Of a stretch of 64,000 nucleotides of DNA, positions 53,739 through 62,582 are shown one piece after another. Numbering within the stretch: the stretch's first letter is position 1; the number at the start of each line of letters is the position of its first letter. Where the stretch lies: contig CAVSVP010000032.1 in the NCBI GenBank assembly GCA_963731125.1, forward strand, positions 1 through 64,000, read 5' to 3'. The stretch is from CAVSVP01 sp963731125. Lineage in GTDB: Bacteria > Pseudomonadota > Gammaproteobacteria > Competibacterales > Competibacteraceae. The position numbers were made by a program, and so were the translations under genes. The notes under the pieces are model-generated. The model made no database searches and was not told the DNA's origin. It was given only the letters and a program-made list of their open reading frames with translations.

Positions 53739-54545
53739 ATGGCAGATAATTCATCAACGAACGATTCCTTGCTGGATCACCCTTATGTGCTCATGGTTCT
53801 TTTCCATCCCAGGCCCGGCTACCCCGGAGTAACGCCTCCGGCGAATGCTCAGGACGTAGCAATTCCCGTGGCGGAGAATGTGGTGATCGGCGGGCGCTTT
53901 CACGTCGCCGATGCCAACGCCGTCAACATTCTCTTTTTCCACGGCAACGGCGAGATTGTGGATGACTATAATGATTTAGGTCCGCTTTATAACCAGCTTG
54001 GCATTAATTTTTTAGCGGTAGATTACCGGGGCTATGGACGCTCTACCGGCACACCCACCACATCGGGGATGCTGCGGGATAGCCATGCTATTTTCCAGTT
54101 CGTCAATCGCTGGCTCGGTGACCATAAGCACTCGGGAGCGCTGCTGGTGATGGGGCGCTCGCTGGGCAGTGCCTGCGCTTTGGAATTGGTCAAGCATTAT
54201 CCGGAACCGATTGCCGGTCTGATTATCGAGAGTGGATTTGCCTATACAGGTCCGTTATTACGCCTGATTGGCATCAGTACCGAGGTGTTGAGATTTCAGG
54301 AAAGCCAGGGAGTGCAAAATTTAGAAAAAATAAAGACTTATGCAAAACCAACACTGATTATGCATGCGGAACACGATCATATTATTCCGTTTAGCGACGG
54401 TGAAGCACTCTACACCGCCAGCCCGGCGGCGGATAAGCGTCTGCTGAAAATCCCTCAGGCCAATCACAATACTATCTTTGCCGTCGGCTTAGCGGAATAT
54501 ATGGCGGCGATACAGACCTTTGCCGATAAATTCAGAACGCCATGA
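53739..54545 (+). CDS. Alpha/beta-hydrolase
   Basis: 268 residues from the ATG at 53739; the frame opens with a TTG at 53724. NILFFHGNGEIVDDYNDLGP is the oxyanion-type HGN motif, FLAVDYRGYGRSTG follows, and the nucleophile elbow is VMGRSLGSACALELV (Ser). The acid lies in HAEHDHIIPFSDG and the His in PQANHNTIF. Similar to the BAAT/bem46-like hydrolases with unknown substrate. Its stop overlaps the next start by four bases (ATGA), so it is translationally coupled to the DUF6394-like gene. Confidence 0.9.
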   Translation: MADNSSTNDSLLDHPYVLMVLFHPRPGYPGVTPPANAQDVAIPVAENVVIGGRFHVADANAVNILFFHGNGEIVDDYNDLGPLYNQLGINFLAVDYRGYGRSTGTPTTSGMLRDSHAIFQFVNRWLGDHKHSGALLVMGRSLGSACALELVKHYPEPIAGLIIESGFAYTGPLLRLIGISTEVLRFQESQGVQNLEKIKTYAKPTLIMHAEHDHIIPFSDGEALYTASPAADKRLLKIPQANHNTIFAVGLAEYMAAIQTFADKFRTP

Positions 54546-54928
54546 ATCTCGAGAAAACGATTTTCGGATTTGTTATCGTGCTTGCTCTAACGCTCAATGT
54601 GGCGTTCGTCGTCGGCGAAATTGAAAAACATCAACACCATAATATATGGATGCTCTACGTGGCGATTCTGGTTAATTTAATCGCTACCGGGCTGAAATTG
54701 GGCGATCTCTCACAAATTGGTGCCGTATTGCTGGCCACTAGTCTGGTGGCGGATCTGCAATTAATTGTCGCCGCAATTGTTTGGAAAGTTGCCTCTGCGG
54801 GTACAGGGACGATGGGACCCGACGTGCAGGCAGTCGTGGATATCGTGTCTCTGGCCAGTGGCGCGTTAGTGGCCAATATCGTGTCGGTGGTAATGCTGGT
54901 TTCCGATACCCTGATGTCACGCCGGTAG
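54542..54928 (+). CDS. DUF6394-like small membrane protein
   Basis: 128 residues with four hydrophobic segments: TIFGFVIVLALTLNVAFVVG, MLYVAILVNLIATGLKLG, IGAVLLATSLVADLQLIVAA and ALVANIVSVVMLVSDTL. Matches the pattern of DUF6394 proteins that precede a K+-channel-type gene, as here (175 bp downstream). A membrane regulatory or accessory role is inferred from the neighbourhood. Coupled to the hydrolase through a four-base overlap. Confidence 0.75.
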   Translation: MNLEKTIFGFVIVLALTLNVAFVVGEIEKHQHHNIWMLYVAILVNLIATGLKLGDLSQIGAVLLATSLVADLQLIVAAIVWKVASAGTGTMGPDVQAVVDIVSLASGALVANIVSVVMLVSDTLMSRR

Positions 54929-55102
54929 CCAAGCGCTTACCCATAAACGTATAGTGGTATACGTTTTCGGGTGTACACAAAATAGGATTCAAATTTTATA
55001 AACTTTGGAGTGGCTTTTTACCCAGGTAGCGAAGTTTGATAAATATATGCAGCCATCTGAAATTCAATAGGTTTATCCATCTTATTACCGCATAACGCTA
55101 CC

Positions 55103-56836
55103 ATGGCAAGAACATCGGATTTAGATCGCGTCGCCTCTATTGTGCTGCGCATGATGCGCGGTCCGCTGTTGCTGCTGGTTGCCACTTATGCTATCGGCGT
55201 TACCGGCATGGTGCTGATTCCCGGCGCAGATGCCGAAGGCAACCCCACGCATATGAGTCTGTTTCACGCGTTTTACTTTTTTACCTACACCGCGACAACG
55301 ACAGGATTTGGGGAAATACCCAACGATTTCAACGAACTGCAGCGTCTATGGGCTATTTTCTGCCTGTTTATGGGGGTCATCGCCTGGATCTATGCCATCG
55401 GTTCCATCATCCGTTTGGTACAGAATCCTTACTTTCTGCAGGCGTTGGCGGAACGCCGCTTTGCCCGCAGCGTAAAGGGCATTCGTGAACCTTTTTTTAT
55501 TATCTGCGGGTTCGGTGATACTGGCAGCCTGCTGGCCAGAGGCCTAAGCGACGAAGGCGTGGCAGGCGTCATTATCGACAGCGATACGGAACGAATCAAA
55601 GCGCTGGGACTGCGGGACTACCGGGTAACCATGCTGGGTGTTTGCGCCGACGCCAGTGCGCCTAAGCACTTGCTGGATGCCGGCGTGCGGCAATCCTATT
55701 GTCAAGGCGTGCTGGCGCTGACCAGCGATGAACACATCAATCTTAAAATTGCCGTGATGGCGCGTTCGCTAAATCCCTTGGTGCCTATTATCTGCCGTTC
55801 CACAGACCTGCGCCATCAAGAAGAATTGGCCATGCTGGACAATGTGACCGTGGTGGATCCCTTTGACACCTTCGCCCATCAACTGAGCGCGGCATTGCAG
55901 GTGCCTCTCTTGCATACCTTTACCGATTGGCTGATCGGCGTCCGCGATGCCGCCCTGGATAACCCTCTCAAACCTCCGCTGGGAACCTGGATATTGTGCG
56001 GCTATGGCAGAATGGGACGCGATCTGTACACTTCTCTACAGACCCACAGCGTGCCTATCGTCGTGATCGACCCGCGGATGGAGAATGCAGACGATGTGGA
56101 AAGGAAAATCGTCGGTCACACCACCGGTAAAACGCTGCAAGAAGCCGGTGTGGAACAGACTGTTGGTATCGTTGCCGGTACCGACAGCGACTCCAATAAC
56201 CTAGGTATCTTGCTGAAGGCCAGGGCGCTCAACAAAAATATCTTCCTGGTGGTCCGCCAAAATCACCACGAGAACGAAGTGGCGTTTGATGCGGCTAATG
56301 CCAATCTCATCATGCAACCGAGCTTGGTCACCGCCCGCCGTATTCTGCTGAAATTGATAGCGCCCATGATCGAGCCGTTTCTGGATCACTTGCGAGAACA
56401 TTATGATTTGCTATTAGAAGATCTTGTGGACCGGTTGCGGGAAGCCATAGGAGACAATAAGCCGCAATTATGGACTACGGCAATCAGCGAAACCGGTGCG
56501 CCGGCCGTCACTTACCTGCAGCAACAAGGTCATACGGTGACGTTGGGCACGCTTGGCAGAGACCCGGCAAACCGCACGGGCGCTCTGCCATGCCTTCCTC
56601 TGGTACTCGCCAAAGGCCGGAAGATCGTGATACTACCCCGAGAACCGCAGGTACTCCAGGCGGAAGATCGTATCCTGTTTTGTGGCACTCTTAAGGGACA
56701 CGACTTATTAGACGCCACGGTGCGTAACCCTTATACTCTACACTATTTACTGACTGGCCGTGAGGAGCCGCGCAGCCACTTGTTTCGCTGGTGCATTCGC
56801 CGGCTGGGGCGCAAGGCCGATTACCCCTTACCCTGA
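55103..56836 (+). CDS. Potassium-channel-type protein with two RCK (TrkA-N) domains
   Basis: 577 residues. Two transmembrane helices flank a pore loop with TATTTGFGEIP in place of the usual TVGYGD filter. Then come two NAD-binding RCK domains: FFIICGFGDTGSLLARGLS and TWILCGYGRMGRDLYTSLQ, each with a GxGxxG Rossmann start and a following acid. A longer C-terminal tail follows, with a TrkA-C-like segment. K+ conductance or sensing in the inner membrane is likely, though the altered filter leaves selectivity open. The ATG at 55103 follows ACGCTACC, with no obvious SD. Confidence 0.9.
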   Translation: MARTSDLDRVASIVLRMMRGPLLLLVATYAIGVTGMVLIPGADAEGNPTHMSLFHAFYFFTYTATTTGFGEIPNDFNELQRLWAIFCLFMGVIAWIYAIGSIIRLVQNPYFLQALAERRFARSVKGIREPFFIICGFGDTGSLLARGLSDEGVAGVIIDSDTERIKALGLRDYRVTMLGVCADASAPKHLLDAGVRQSYCQGVLALTSDEHINLKIAVMARSLNPLVPIICRSTDLRHQEELAMLDNVTVVDPFDTFAHQLSAALQVPLLHTFTDWLIGVRDAALDNPLKPPLGTWILCGYGRMGRDLYTSLQTHSVPIVVIDPRMENADDVERKIVGHTTGKTLQEAGVEQTVGIVAGTDSDSNNLGILLKARALNKNIFLVVRQNHHENEVAFDAANANLIMQPSLVTARRILLKLIAPMIEPFLDHLREHYDLLLEDLVDRLREAIGDNKPQLWTTAISETGAPAVTYLQQQGHTVTLGTLGRDPANRTGALPCLPLVLAKGRKIVILPREPQVLQAEDRILFCGTLKGHDLLDATVRNPYTLHYLLTGREEPRSHLFRWCIRRLGRKADYPLP

Positions 56837-56978
56837 CACCGCCAGAAACAGGCGCTTCTACCCCTGGCAGCGGCGGCAAAATATCCGAAAGTCAGCTATG
56901 CTAATGACGCACCTTGCCGGTCACGGCTGGCAACCCATCGTAGAACACCAAAAACATTAAGTATGGAGGATAATACTC

Positions 56979-57329
56979 ATGCGTATACCAAAAGCCTTGC
57001 CTTATCTTGCAGGCATGACCATTGCCGCCTGGTTGCTGCCGGCGGATGCCAATGCGGCCTGTGTCGAGAATAACACCCAGCATGAGATGCTGATTTGGTT
57101 TGCTCCGGATAACAAAGGAGAGGTGGCAAAAGTGCCTTCCGGCATCAAGGCCTGTGACGAGGACTACGAGGGAACAGTGGAGGCAGCCGTTATGGATGCA
57201 CAGCCCCCGTCAACGGCAAGCATCAAGGTTCGCAAGAATGGCTATATTAAAGTCGTCGACGGCTATCTCGTAGCCTTCGATGAAAATGACAATCAAACTA
57301 TGAAAGTCAGGCTAGGCAAACCCCAATAA
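56979..57329 (+). CDS. Small secreted protein, 116 residues
   Basis: Signal peptide (PYLAGMTIAAWLLPADANA) then a mature part of about 90 residues with two cysteines (ACVENNTQHEMLIWFAPDNK, KACDEDYEGTVEAAV) and a beta-rich end (SIKVRKNGYIKVVDGYLVAF). GGAGG lies upstream (TATGGAGGATAAT). Not recognised; resembles other small periplasmic proteins of no known role. The 140 bp before it contains no ORF. Confidence 0.75.
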   Translation: MRIPKALPYLAGMTIAAWLLPADANAACVENNTQHEMLIWFAPDNKGEVAKVPSGIKACDEDYEGTVEAAVMDAQPPSTASIKVRKNGYIKVVDGYLVAFDENDNQTMKVRLGKPQ

Positions 57330-57436
57330 TCCGCTGTCGATAGCGCCTGCCGGCATCTGCGCAGCAGAACTGCATTGCGCTTGGGTGTATTTTGACCGTA
57401 TCACCCATGTCACCCCCACTCATGGTACTTTGATGC

Positions 57437-58159
57437 ATGCTCACGCTACGCAGGCGCCGTCAACGCAGGTATGCTGACCCCGGTTTTCCGGTTGACCGCC
57501 GCAACTGCTCGCTTTCCGGTTACTATGACCCAGAGCCGCTAGGGAACTCGCATCTGCGGGTCCTCACCGAAGTCTGGGTGGCGCCTGGCGCCGGCTTTGC
57601 GCCCCACTTTCACCAGAATATGGAAATTATCAGCTACTTACTGGAAGGCGGTCTCGCCCATCGGGACAGCACCGGTCACGGTGCCGTGCTCTCTACCGGA
57701 GAGATACAGCGTATGAGCGCGGGTAGCGGTATTACCCATAGCGAGCACAATGTATCCGAGACGAACCCGTTACGCTTTTTGCAGATCTGGATCGAACCAA
57801 ACCAAAACAACATTTCCCCAGGCTACCAGCAGCGCTATTTTCCAGAGAGCGCTAGGCGCAACCGCTTATGCCTGGTGGCGTCTCCTGATGGCCGCTGTGC
57901 TTCTCTCACTGTGCACCAGGATGTGACTCTTTATAATAGTCTTTTGCAACCCGGCGAAACGGTTCGACACACCCTGGTCGGCGGACGTAGCGTTCAAGTG
58001 TATGTGGCGCATGGCACCGTCGTGGTCAACGCCGCACATCTTGCGGGCGGCGATAGCGCTACCGTCTGGGGAAAGGGTCAGGTCGTCTTGCGAGCTGTCG
58101 ACACCGCCGAGGTACTGCTGTTCGATTTAGCCAGCCGAGACTTGCCGACATTCTGTTAA
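57437..58159 (+). CDS. Pirin-family bicupin protein
   Basis: 240 residues, two cupin halves: HLRVLTEVWVAPGAGFAPHF with metal ligands in HFHQNMEIISYLLEGG, then ITHSEHNVSETNPLRFLQIW. The C-terminal cupin (SVQVYVAHGTVVVNAAHLAG) is degenerate. Pirins bind iron and can have quercetinase activity; the cellular role here is unknown. The ATG follows no clear SD. It lies between the secreted protein and the acyl-reductase gene on the same strand, with short gaps. Confidence 0.9.
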   Translation: MLTLRRRRQRRYADPGFPVDRRNCSLSGYYDPEPLGNSHLRVLTEVWVAPGAGFAPHFHQNMEIISYLLEGGLAHRDSTGHGAVLSTGEIQRMSAGSGITHSEHNVSETNPLRFLQIWIEPNQNNISPGYQQRYFPESARRNRLCLVASPDGRCASLTVHQDVTLYNSLLQPGETVRHTLVGGRSVQVYVAHGTVVVNAAHLAGGDSATVWGKGQVVLRAVDTAEVLLFDLASRDLPTFC

Positions 58160-58224
58160 TCCAACAGCTAATAACACTAATACGATCCATTATCCAAGCA
58201 TTGATCAGCCCCTAGGAGTAATCG

Positions 58225-60063
58225 ATGGCAACTCACTCTCAACTGTCCGAAGCAATGGCCCCTTCTCGCTACATCGAGAAAGTCAATTTACTAAACGGTG
58301 AAGTGCTGGATGACGACATTTTGCCCAAACAACTATTGGTGCATAACCACCGGGACTACCATATGGTGGATGTTCAGGCCCGCCGCGTGATGAGCCGCAT
58401 CGTACGTGCGACCGGTGATGAGGAGCAGGCTCGCCAACGCATCAAGGAGTTACGCCGGTTGGGCCACCGCGCAACGGATTGGCTCGCCAAGCTGGTCGGC
58501 AAAGGCAAGGCGGCAGCGGTATCGAAGGCGTTGCTGGGTCTGAAGAACAGAGAATACTACTTCCGCTACAAAAGGTTGCCGCTGTCGGGAGAGGAGATTG
58601 ACCGGCGGTTGGCACAACTGCGTGAGGCAGCGCGAACGCAGTATTCCGCTATCTTACAAGACGGCAAGCCCGCCCTGCGGGTGCTGCTTACCGGAGGAAC
58701 CGGCTTCCTGGGTCAGGAAATCATCCAGCAAGCCGCCGCCGACGATACCATCGCGGAAGTCGTGGTTCTCATCCGCCCCCGGGATATCATCGACCGCAAA
58801 ACGAAACAAGTGCTGCGCACGCTCTCACCCGCCGAGCGTGGCGCCGAACTCCTGCGCCGCCTTTGGCTGGAAACCCCCGAACAGCAGGCTAAGTTTCGGT
58901 TTGTGGCCGGAGACATTGAACAACCGCAGCTCGGCGTGGCGTCTGCAGACTTCGCCGAATTGCAGAAAACGCTTACCCATGTTATCCACTGCGCCGCCAG
59001 TGTCTCTTTTGAAGATCCCTATGAAAAATCATTCCAGGTCAACGTCACCGGCACATTGAATGCATTGGATTTTTCTCTGCACCTGCAATCCGCTCCCGCC
59101 AGCCCCTTTATCGCGCATCTGGGAATTGAAACCTCCTATATCCACGGCCGCCAAGTGCAGCCGTCCCGGGAGGACGATATTGTCTTTCCCAAGAATTTCT
59201 ATAACAACTACTATGAGCTTACCAAGGCGATGGCATCCTTGGAAACAGAGCGCTTTATGCTGGAAAAAGGACTGCGCGTGATAGAACTCTGCCCCGCCAT
59301 CGTGATCGGCCAGGCACGCACCGGTAATAATTACGGCGATACCAAGGTCGTCAATGCCCCGATCAACTTATTTGGTCGCGCCCATCAAGCCATCACGGAA
59401 ACTCAAAGCGGTTGGGTCAACCACTCAAAGGCCGTCGTGTTGGCGAAAGCGGCCTGTGTTTTCCCCGCCGACCCCTCGGCAAAACTCAATCTGATCCCGG
59501 TCGACTGGGTGGTTTCCGGCATTATTGCTGCCCTGCACAAACCCGATGCCGTCGGCGAACGCACTCACCTCGCGACAGATAAGCGGATAACACCAGGCGA
59601 TATGCAGAAAATTCTCGAAGAAGAATTGGAGGTCGAAGTAAAGCTGGCTGAACCGACCCTCCATCGTAATGTGACGCTGCCGGTCCTCACTAAACTGTTA
59701 ACCCAGCTAGATCAACCCAGAATCGCCGACGCTCTCGAGAAGCTGTCAACCATTTTTGGGAGTTACAGCGAATGGGGACAACCCATCCATGAGGTTGGCA
59801 AGGACGTGCGCATTCTGGGGCTGTCCGAACCGCGACCCGACACCGTAGCCGCGTTCCGGATGCTCTGCCGGCATAACCGCTATATCCAGGATTATGGCCA
59901 GATTCGCGATCTCGCTGAAATCTCCCGGCGGGAAAAGCTTTGGTCGGAGTTTATCGGGACCCTCGAAACGCAAACCGATCAACCGGCCAGCGCCATCTCG
60001 GCCGAGGCATTCCGCACCGCCCTGGCAGAGTATTTCGACCTCGCATCGTTTACCAAACGTTAG
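58225..60063 (+). CDS. Fatty acyl-CoA reductase-like extended SDR (male-sterility type)
   Basis: 612 residues. A long N-terminal region (about 140 residues, helical) precedes the NAD(P) Rossmann domain VLLTGGTGFLGQEIIQQAA. Then come HVIHCAASVSFEDPYEKSFQ, NVTGTLNALDF and the catalytic Tyr/Lys in NNYYELTKAMASLE, followed by LRVIELCPAIVIGQARTG. A C-terminal Sterile-like domain follows. This is the pattern of reductases converting acyl-CoA to aldehyde or alcohol, for wax or storage lipids; the exact substrate is not evident. AGGAG lies upstream of the ATG. Confidence 0.85.
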   Translation: MATHSQLSEAMAPSRYIEKVNLLNGEVLDDDILPKQLLVHNHRDYHMVDVQARRVMSRIVRATGDEEQARQRIKELRRLGHRATDWLAKLVGKGKAAAVSKALLGLKNREYYFRYKRLPLSGEEIDRRLAQLREAARTQYSAILQDGKPALRVLLTGGTGFLGQEIIQQAAADDTIAEVVVLIRPRDIIDRKTKQVLRTLSPAERGAELLRRLWLETPEQQAKFRFVAGDIEQPQLGVASADFAELQKTLTHVIHCAASVSFEDPYEKSFQVNVTGTLNALDFSLHLQSAPASPFIAHLGIETSYIHGRQVQPSREDDIVFPKNFYNNYYELTKAMASLETERFMLEKGLRVIELCPAIVIGQARTGNNYGDTKVVNAPINLFGRAHQAITETQSGWVNHSKAVVLAKAACVFPADPSAKLNLIPVDWVVSGIIAALHKPDAVGERTHLATDKRITPGDMQKILEEELEVEVKLAEPTLHRNVTLPVLTKLLTQLDQPRIADALEKLSTIFGSYSEWGQPIHEVGKDVRILGLSEPRPDTVAAFRMLCRHNRYIQDYGQIRDLAEISRREKLWSEFIGTLETQTDQPASAISAEAFRTALAEYFDLASFTKR

Positions 60064-60150
60064 CCCGGATAACTTCGCCGTTTTGACAACACTCGTTATA
60101 GCGCTATCTTGAAGATTATGACCTGCCCCTGCAGATTAATACTGCATTTA

Positions 60151-60170
60151 GGGCGATTCATGAATCGCCC
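60151..60170. repeat. Perfect 20-bp palindrome
   Basis: GGGCGATTCATGAATCGCCC is self-complementary over all 20 bases, and CATTTA/TAC flank it. It may act as a REP-like or bidirectional stop structure between convergent genes, but no T tract follows. Confidence 0.7.
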
Positions 60171-60177
60171 TACAAAC

Positions 60178-60210
60178 GTGTTCCCCGCGCTTGCGGGCGG
60201 GGATGAACCC
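60178..60210 (+). repeat. Isolated type I-E-like CRISPR repeat with a 4-bp insertion
   Basis: GTGTTCCCCGCGCTTGCGGG followed by CGGGGATGAACCC resembles the I-E repeat consensus (GTGTTCCCCGC-x-GCGGGGATGAACC), with four extra bases in the stem. There is only one copy, no leader and no cas gene in the window, so it is not an array. Confidence 0.6.
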
Positions 60211-60319
60211 ATACCACGACTTTTGTCCTGGACTGTTTTCAGGCATGAATCGGCAGTGAAAACGGATTAAGCGAAAATTTACGTCCGCACCCGGTGATCG
60301 GACGCCTAGATCCCAGAAA

Positions 60320-61165
60320 TCACCCTATTAATGCCTTGGCGTGATAGCGTAAATGCTCGCCGATAAAGGTGGAGATAAAATAATAACTATGGTCATAACC
60401 CGGCTGCATACGCAGCGTCAGAGGATAATTTCTAGCAGCGCAGGTCTGTTGCAGGAGTTCAGGTTTGAGCTGTTCCTCCAGAAACTCATCATCGTCGCCC
60501 TGATCGATCAAGATAGGCACAAACTGATCTGCCCTCTTAATGAGGCAGGTTGCATCATAGGTCTCCCAATCTTCTCGGTTACTACCTAGGTAACCGCTAA
60601 AGGCCTTTTGACCCCAGGGGCATTGCATGGGGGCGCACACAGGCGCAAACGCTGAAACGGAATGATAAGCTCCCGGGTTCTTCAAGGCTACGATCAAGGC
60701 GCCGTGCCCCCCCATGGAATGCCCACAGACTGACTTACACCCTGGAATAACCGGAAAACTTTCCTCAACAATACCGGGTAATTCCTTGGTTACATAGTCA
60801 TACATATGGTAATACTCAGACCAGGGCGGCTGAGTGGCGTTGACGTAAAAGCCGGCACCGGTGCCAAAGTCATAGTCATCATCCTCGCCAGGAAGACCAA
60901 GGCCACGAGGACTGGTATCCGGAGCCACCAGGGCAAGGCCCAGTTCAGCGGCATAACGCTGCGTCCCGGCCTTTACCATAAAGTTTTCCTCGGTACAGGT
61001 CAGACCGGATAGCCAATATACCACGGACACAGGTTTCTGCTTCGCCTGGGGCGGCAGATAGATGGCAAAACGCATAGTGCAGTTACATACCCGTGAGGCA
61101 TGGTCATAGGTGTCTAACCAACCTGCAAACACCTTGGTCCGGCTGATAAGTTCAGGGGCATTCAT
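60320..61165 (-). CDS. frmB: S-formylglutathione hydrolase
   Basis: 281 residues from the ATG at 61165 (GGAGAAG upstream; the frame opens 66 bases earlier). It hydrolyses S-formylglutathione to formate and glutathione, the second step of formaldehyde detoxification. The esterase-D type signature is clear: PVSVVYWLSGLTCTEENFMV, the nucleophile in CGHSMGGHGALIVAL, IDQGDDDEFL with the acid, and the catalytic His in YDHSYYFISTF. It follows frmA on the same strand with a 100-bp gap, so the two are probably an operon. Confidence 0.93.
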   Translation of the reverse strand: MNAPELISRTKVFAGWLDTYDHASRVCNCTMRFAIYLPPQAKQKPVSVVYWLSGLTCTEENFMVKAGTQRYAAELGLALVAPDTSPRGLGLPGEDDDYDFGTGAGFYVNATQPPWSEYYHMYDYVTKELPGIVEESFPVIPGCKSVCGHSMGGHGALIVALKNPGAYHSVSAFAPVCAPMQCPWGQKAFSGYLGSNREDWETYDATCLIKRADQFVPILIDQGDDDEFLEEQLKPELLQQTCAARNYPLTLRMQPGYDHSYYFISTFIGEHLRYHAKALIG

Positions 61166-61263
61166 TAAGTCTTCTCCGCTTTGGCCCCCTCTTCCTAGCC
61201 CTTCCCGCAAGCAGAGGGAAATGTAAGCCACGCGGGAAGGCGGGTCGAGGGATTAGGGCAATA

Positions 61264-62373
61264 CTAATAGAAAATGACAGACCGGATACCGTTGCCCTCG
61301 TGCATCAATTCAAAGGCGCGGTTGATATCCTCTAGCGGCATGGTATGGCTGACCATTTCATCCACTTTGATCTCACCATTTAAGTATTTTTCCACATAGC
61401 CGGGCAATTGGGACCGGCCCTTAACGCCTCCAAAGGCGGTGCCGCGCCAGACCCGCCCGGTCACCAACTGAAAGGGTCGGGTGTGAATCTCCTCGCCGGC
61501 TCCGGCGACACCAATGATGGTTGATTCACCCCAACCCAGGTGACAGCATTCTAAGGCGGCGCGCATGATGTTCACATTGCCGATGCATTCAAAGGAATAA
61601 TCCACACCACCGTTGGTTAGTTCGGTAATGACCTGCTGAATGGGTGCATCATAGTCCTTGGGATTGATAAAGTCCGTGGCGCCCAGCATCGTGGCCATCG
61701 AGAATTTGCCGGGGTTGATATCAATAGCAATGATACGCTCGGCCTTGGCCATCACGGCACCCTGGATTACGCTCATGCCGATCCCGCCTAACCCAAACAC
61801 GGCAACACTTGAACCCGGCTGCACCTTGGCGGTATTTAAAACCGCGCCAATCCCGGTAGTAATACCACAGCCCAATAGACAAACCTTGTCCAGAGGTGCT
61901 GCCGGATTGACTTTGGCAAGGGCAATCTCCGGCACTACCGTATACTCAGAAAAAGTAGATGTTCCCATATAATGGTAAATGGAATTACCGCGATGAGAAA
62001 ATCGCCGTGACCCGTCCGGCATTAAACCCGCCCACTCGGTGGCGGCGATGGCCTGGCAGAGATTGGTCTTGCCGGACAGGCAATAGGCACATTTGCCACA
62101 TTCGGGAATATAGAGGGGAATAACATGATCGCCGGGCCTTACAGTGGTAACCCCTGGACCTAATTCTTCCACTACTGCGCCGCCCTCATGGCCAAAAATA
62201 CAAGGAAATACCCCCTCAGGATCTCTCCCGGAAAGCGTATAGGCATCGGTATGACAAACGCCAGTGGCGACAATTCGTAGTAAGACTTCACCTGCCTTTG
62301 GACCTGCTACGTCGATTTCTTCAATCTGCAAAGGCTTATTGGGTTCCCAGGCAACGGCAGCGCGTGATTTCAT
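61264..62373 (-). CDS. frmA: S-(hydroxymethyl)glutathione dehydrogenase / class III alcohol dehydrogenase
   Basis: 369 residues from the ATG at 62373 (GGAGG upstream; a TTG-initiated frame opens 15 bases earlier). NAD-dependent zinc enzyme that oxidises the glutathione-formaldehyde adduct. Catalytic zinc ligands in ATGVCHTDAYTLSG and FGHEGGAVVEE, structural zinc cysteines in PECGKCAYCLSGKTNLC, and the Rossmann motif in VAVFGLGGIGMSVIQGA. With frmB this forms the formaldehyde detoxification pair, consistent with C1 metabolites or methylated substrates in its niche. Confidence 0.95.
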   Translation of the reverse strand: MKSRAAVAWEPNKPLQIEEIDVAGPKAGEVLLRIVATGVCHTDAYTLSGRDPEGVFPCIFGHEGGAVVEELGPGVTTVRPGDHVIPLYIPECGKCAYCLSGKTNLCQAIAATEWAGLMPDGSRRFSHRGNSIYHYMGTSTFSEYTVVPEIALAKVNPAAPLDKVCLLGCGITTGIGAVLNTAKVQPGSSVAVFGLGGIGMSVIQGAVMAKAERIIAIDINPGKFSMATMLGATDFINPKDYDAPIQQVITELTNGGVDYSFECIGNVNIMRAALECCHLGWGESTIIGVAGAGEEIHTRPFQLVTGRVWRGTAFGGVKGRSQLPGYVEKYLNGEIKVDEMVSHTMPLEDINRAFELMHEGNGIRSVIFY

Positions 62374-62414
62374 CGTATCCTCCGCCAAGTTTTTAGGAGT
62401 ATTTCGTTAATGAG

Positions 62415-62575
62415 TGAACTTTGGCCATTGTTTAAAAATCAATAACCCAAACACCACCTCACTCTCCCCCCCCTTCAAGGGGAGAAGGAATCAATCTTTT
62501 AGTGTCAACCCCTTAACTCCCTCTCCCTTGGCGGGAGAGAGTTGGGGTGAGGGGGAGATGGCAAAAGTCGAGTTG
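62415..62575. repeat. Intergenic palindromic repeat, copy 3
   Basis: About 160 bp starting ACTTTGGCCATTG, with inner CTTCAAGGGGAGAAGG, TCTTTTAGTGTC and CTCCCTTGGCGGGAGAGA blocks, and ending near GGCAAAAGTC. It is the same order as the copy at 52520-52675. It lies between the DedA-family gene and frmA. Confidence 0.75.
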
Positions 62576-62582
62576 CGTAGCA

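Larger units (their letters stand above)
60064..60319. other. Intergenic region with a palindrome and a lone CRISPR-like repeat
   Basis: No supported ORF. A 20-bp perfect palindrome at 60151-60170 (GGGCGATTCATGAATCGCCC) and an isolated type I-E-like CRISPR repeat (60178-60210) lie between convergent genes. No leader or second repeat is seen. Confidence 0.6.

Noticed and set aside
60178..60210. CRISPR array
   Set aside because: Only one repeat copy, no leader, no cas genes and no regular spacer spacing; kept only as an orphan repeat.
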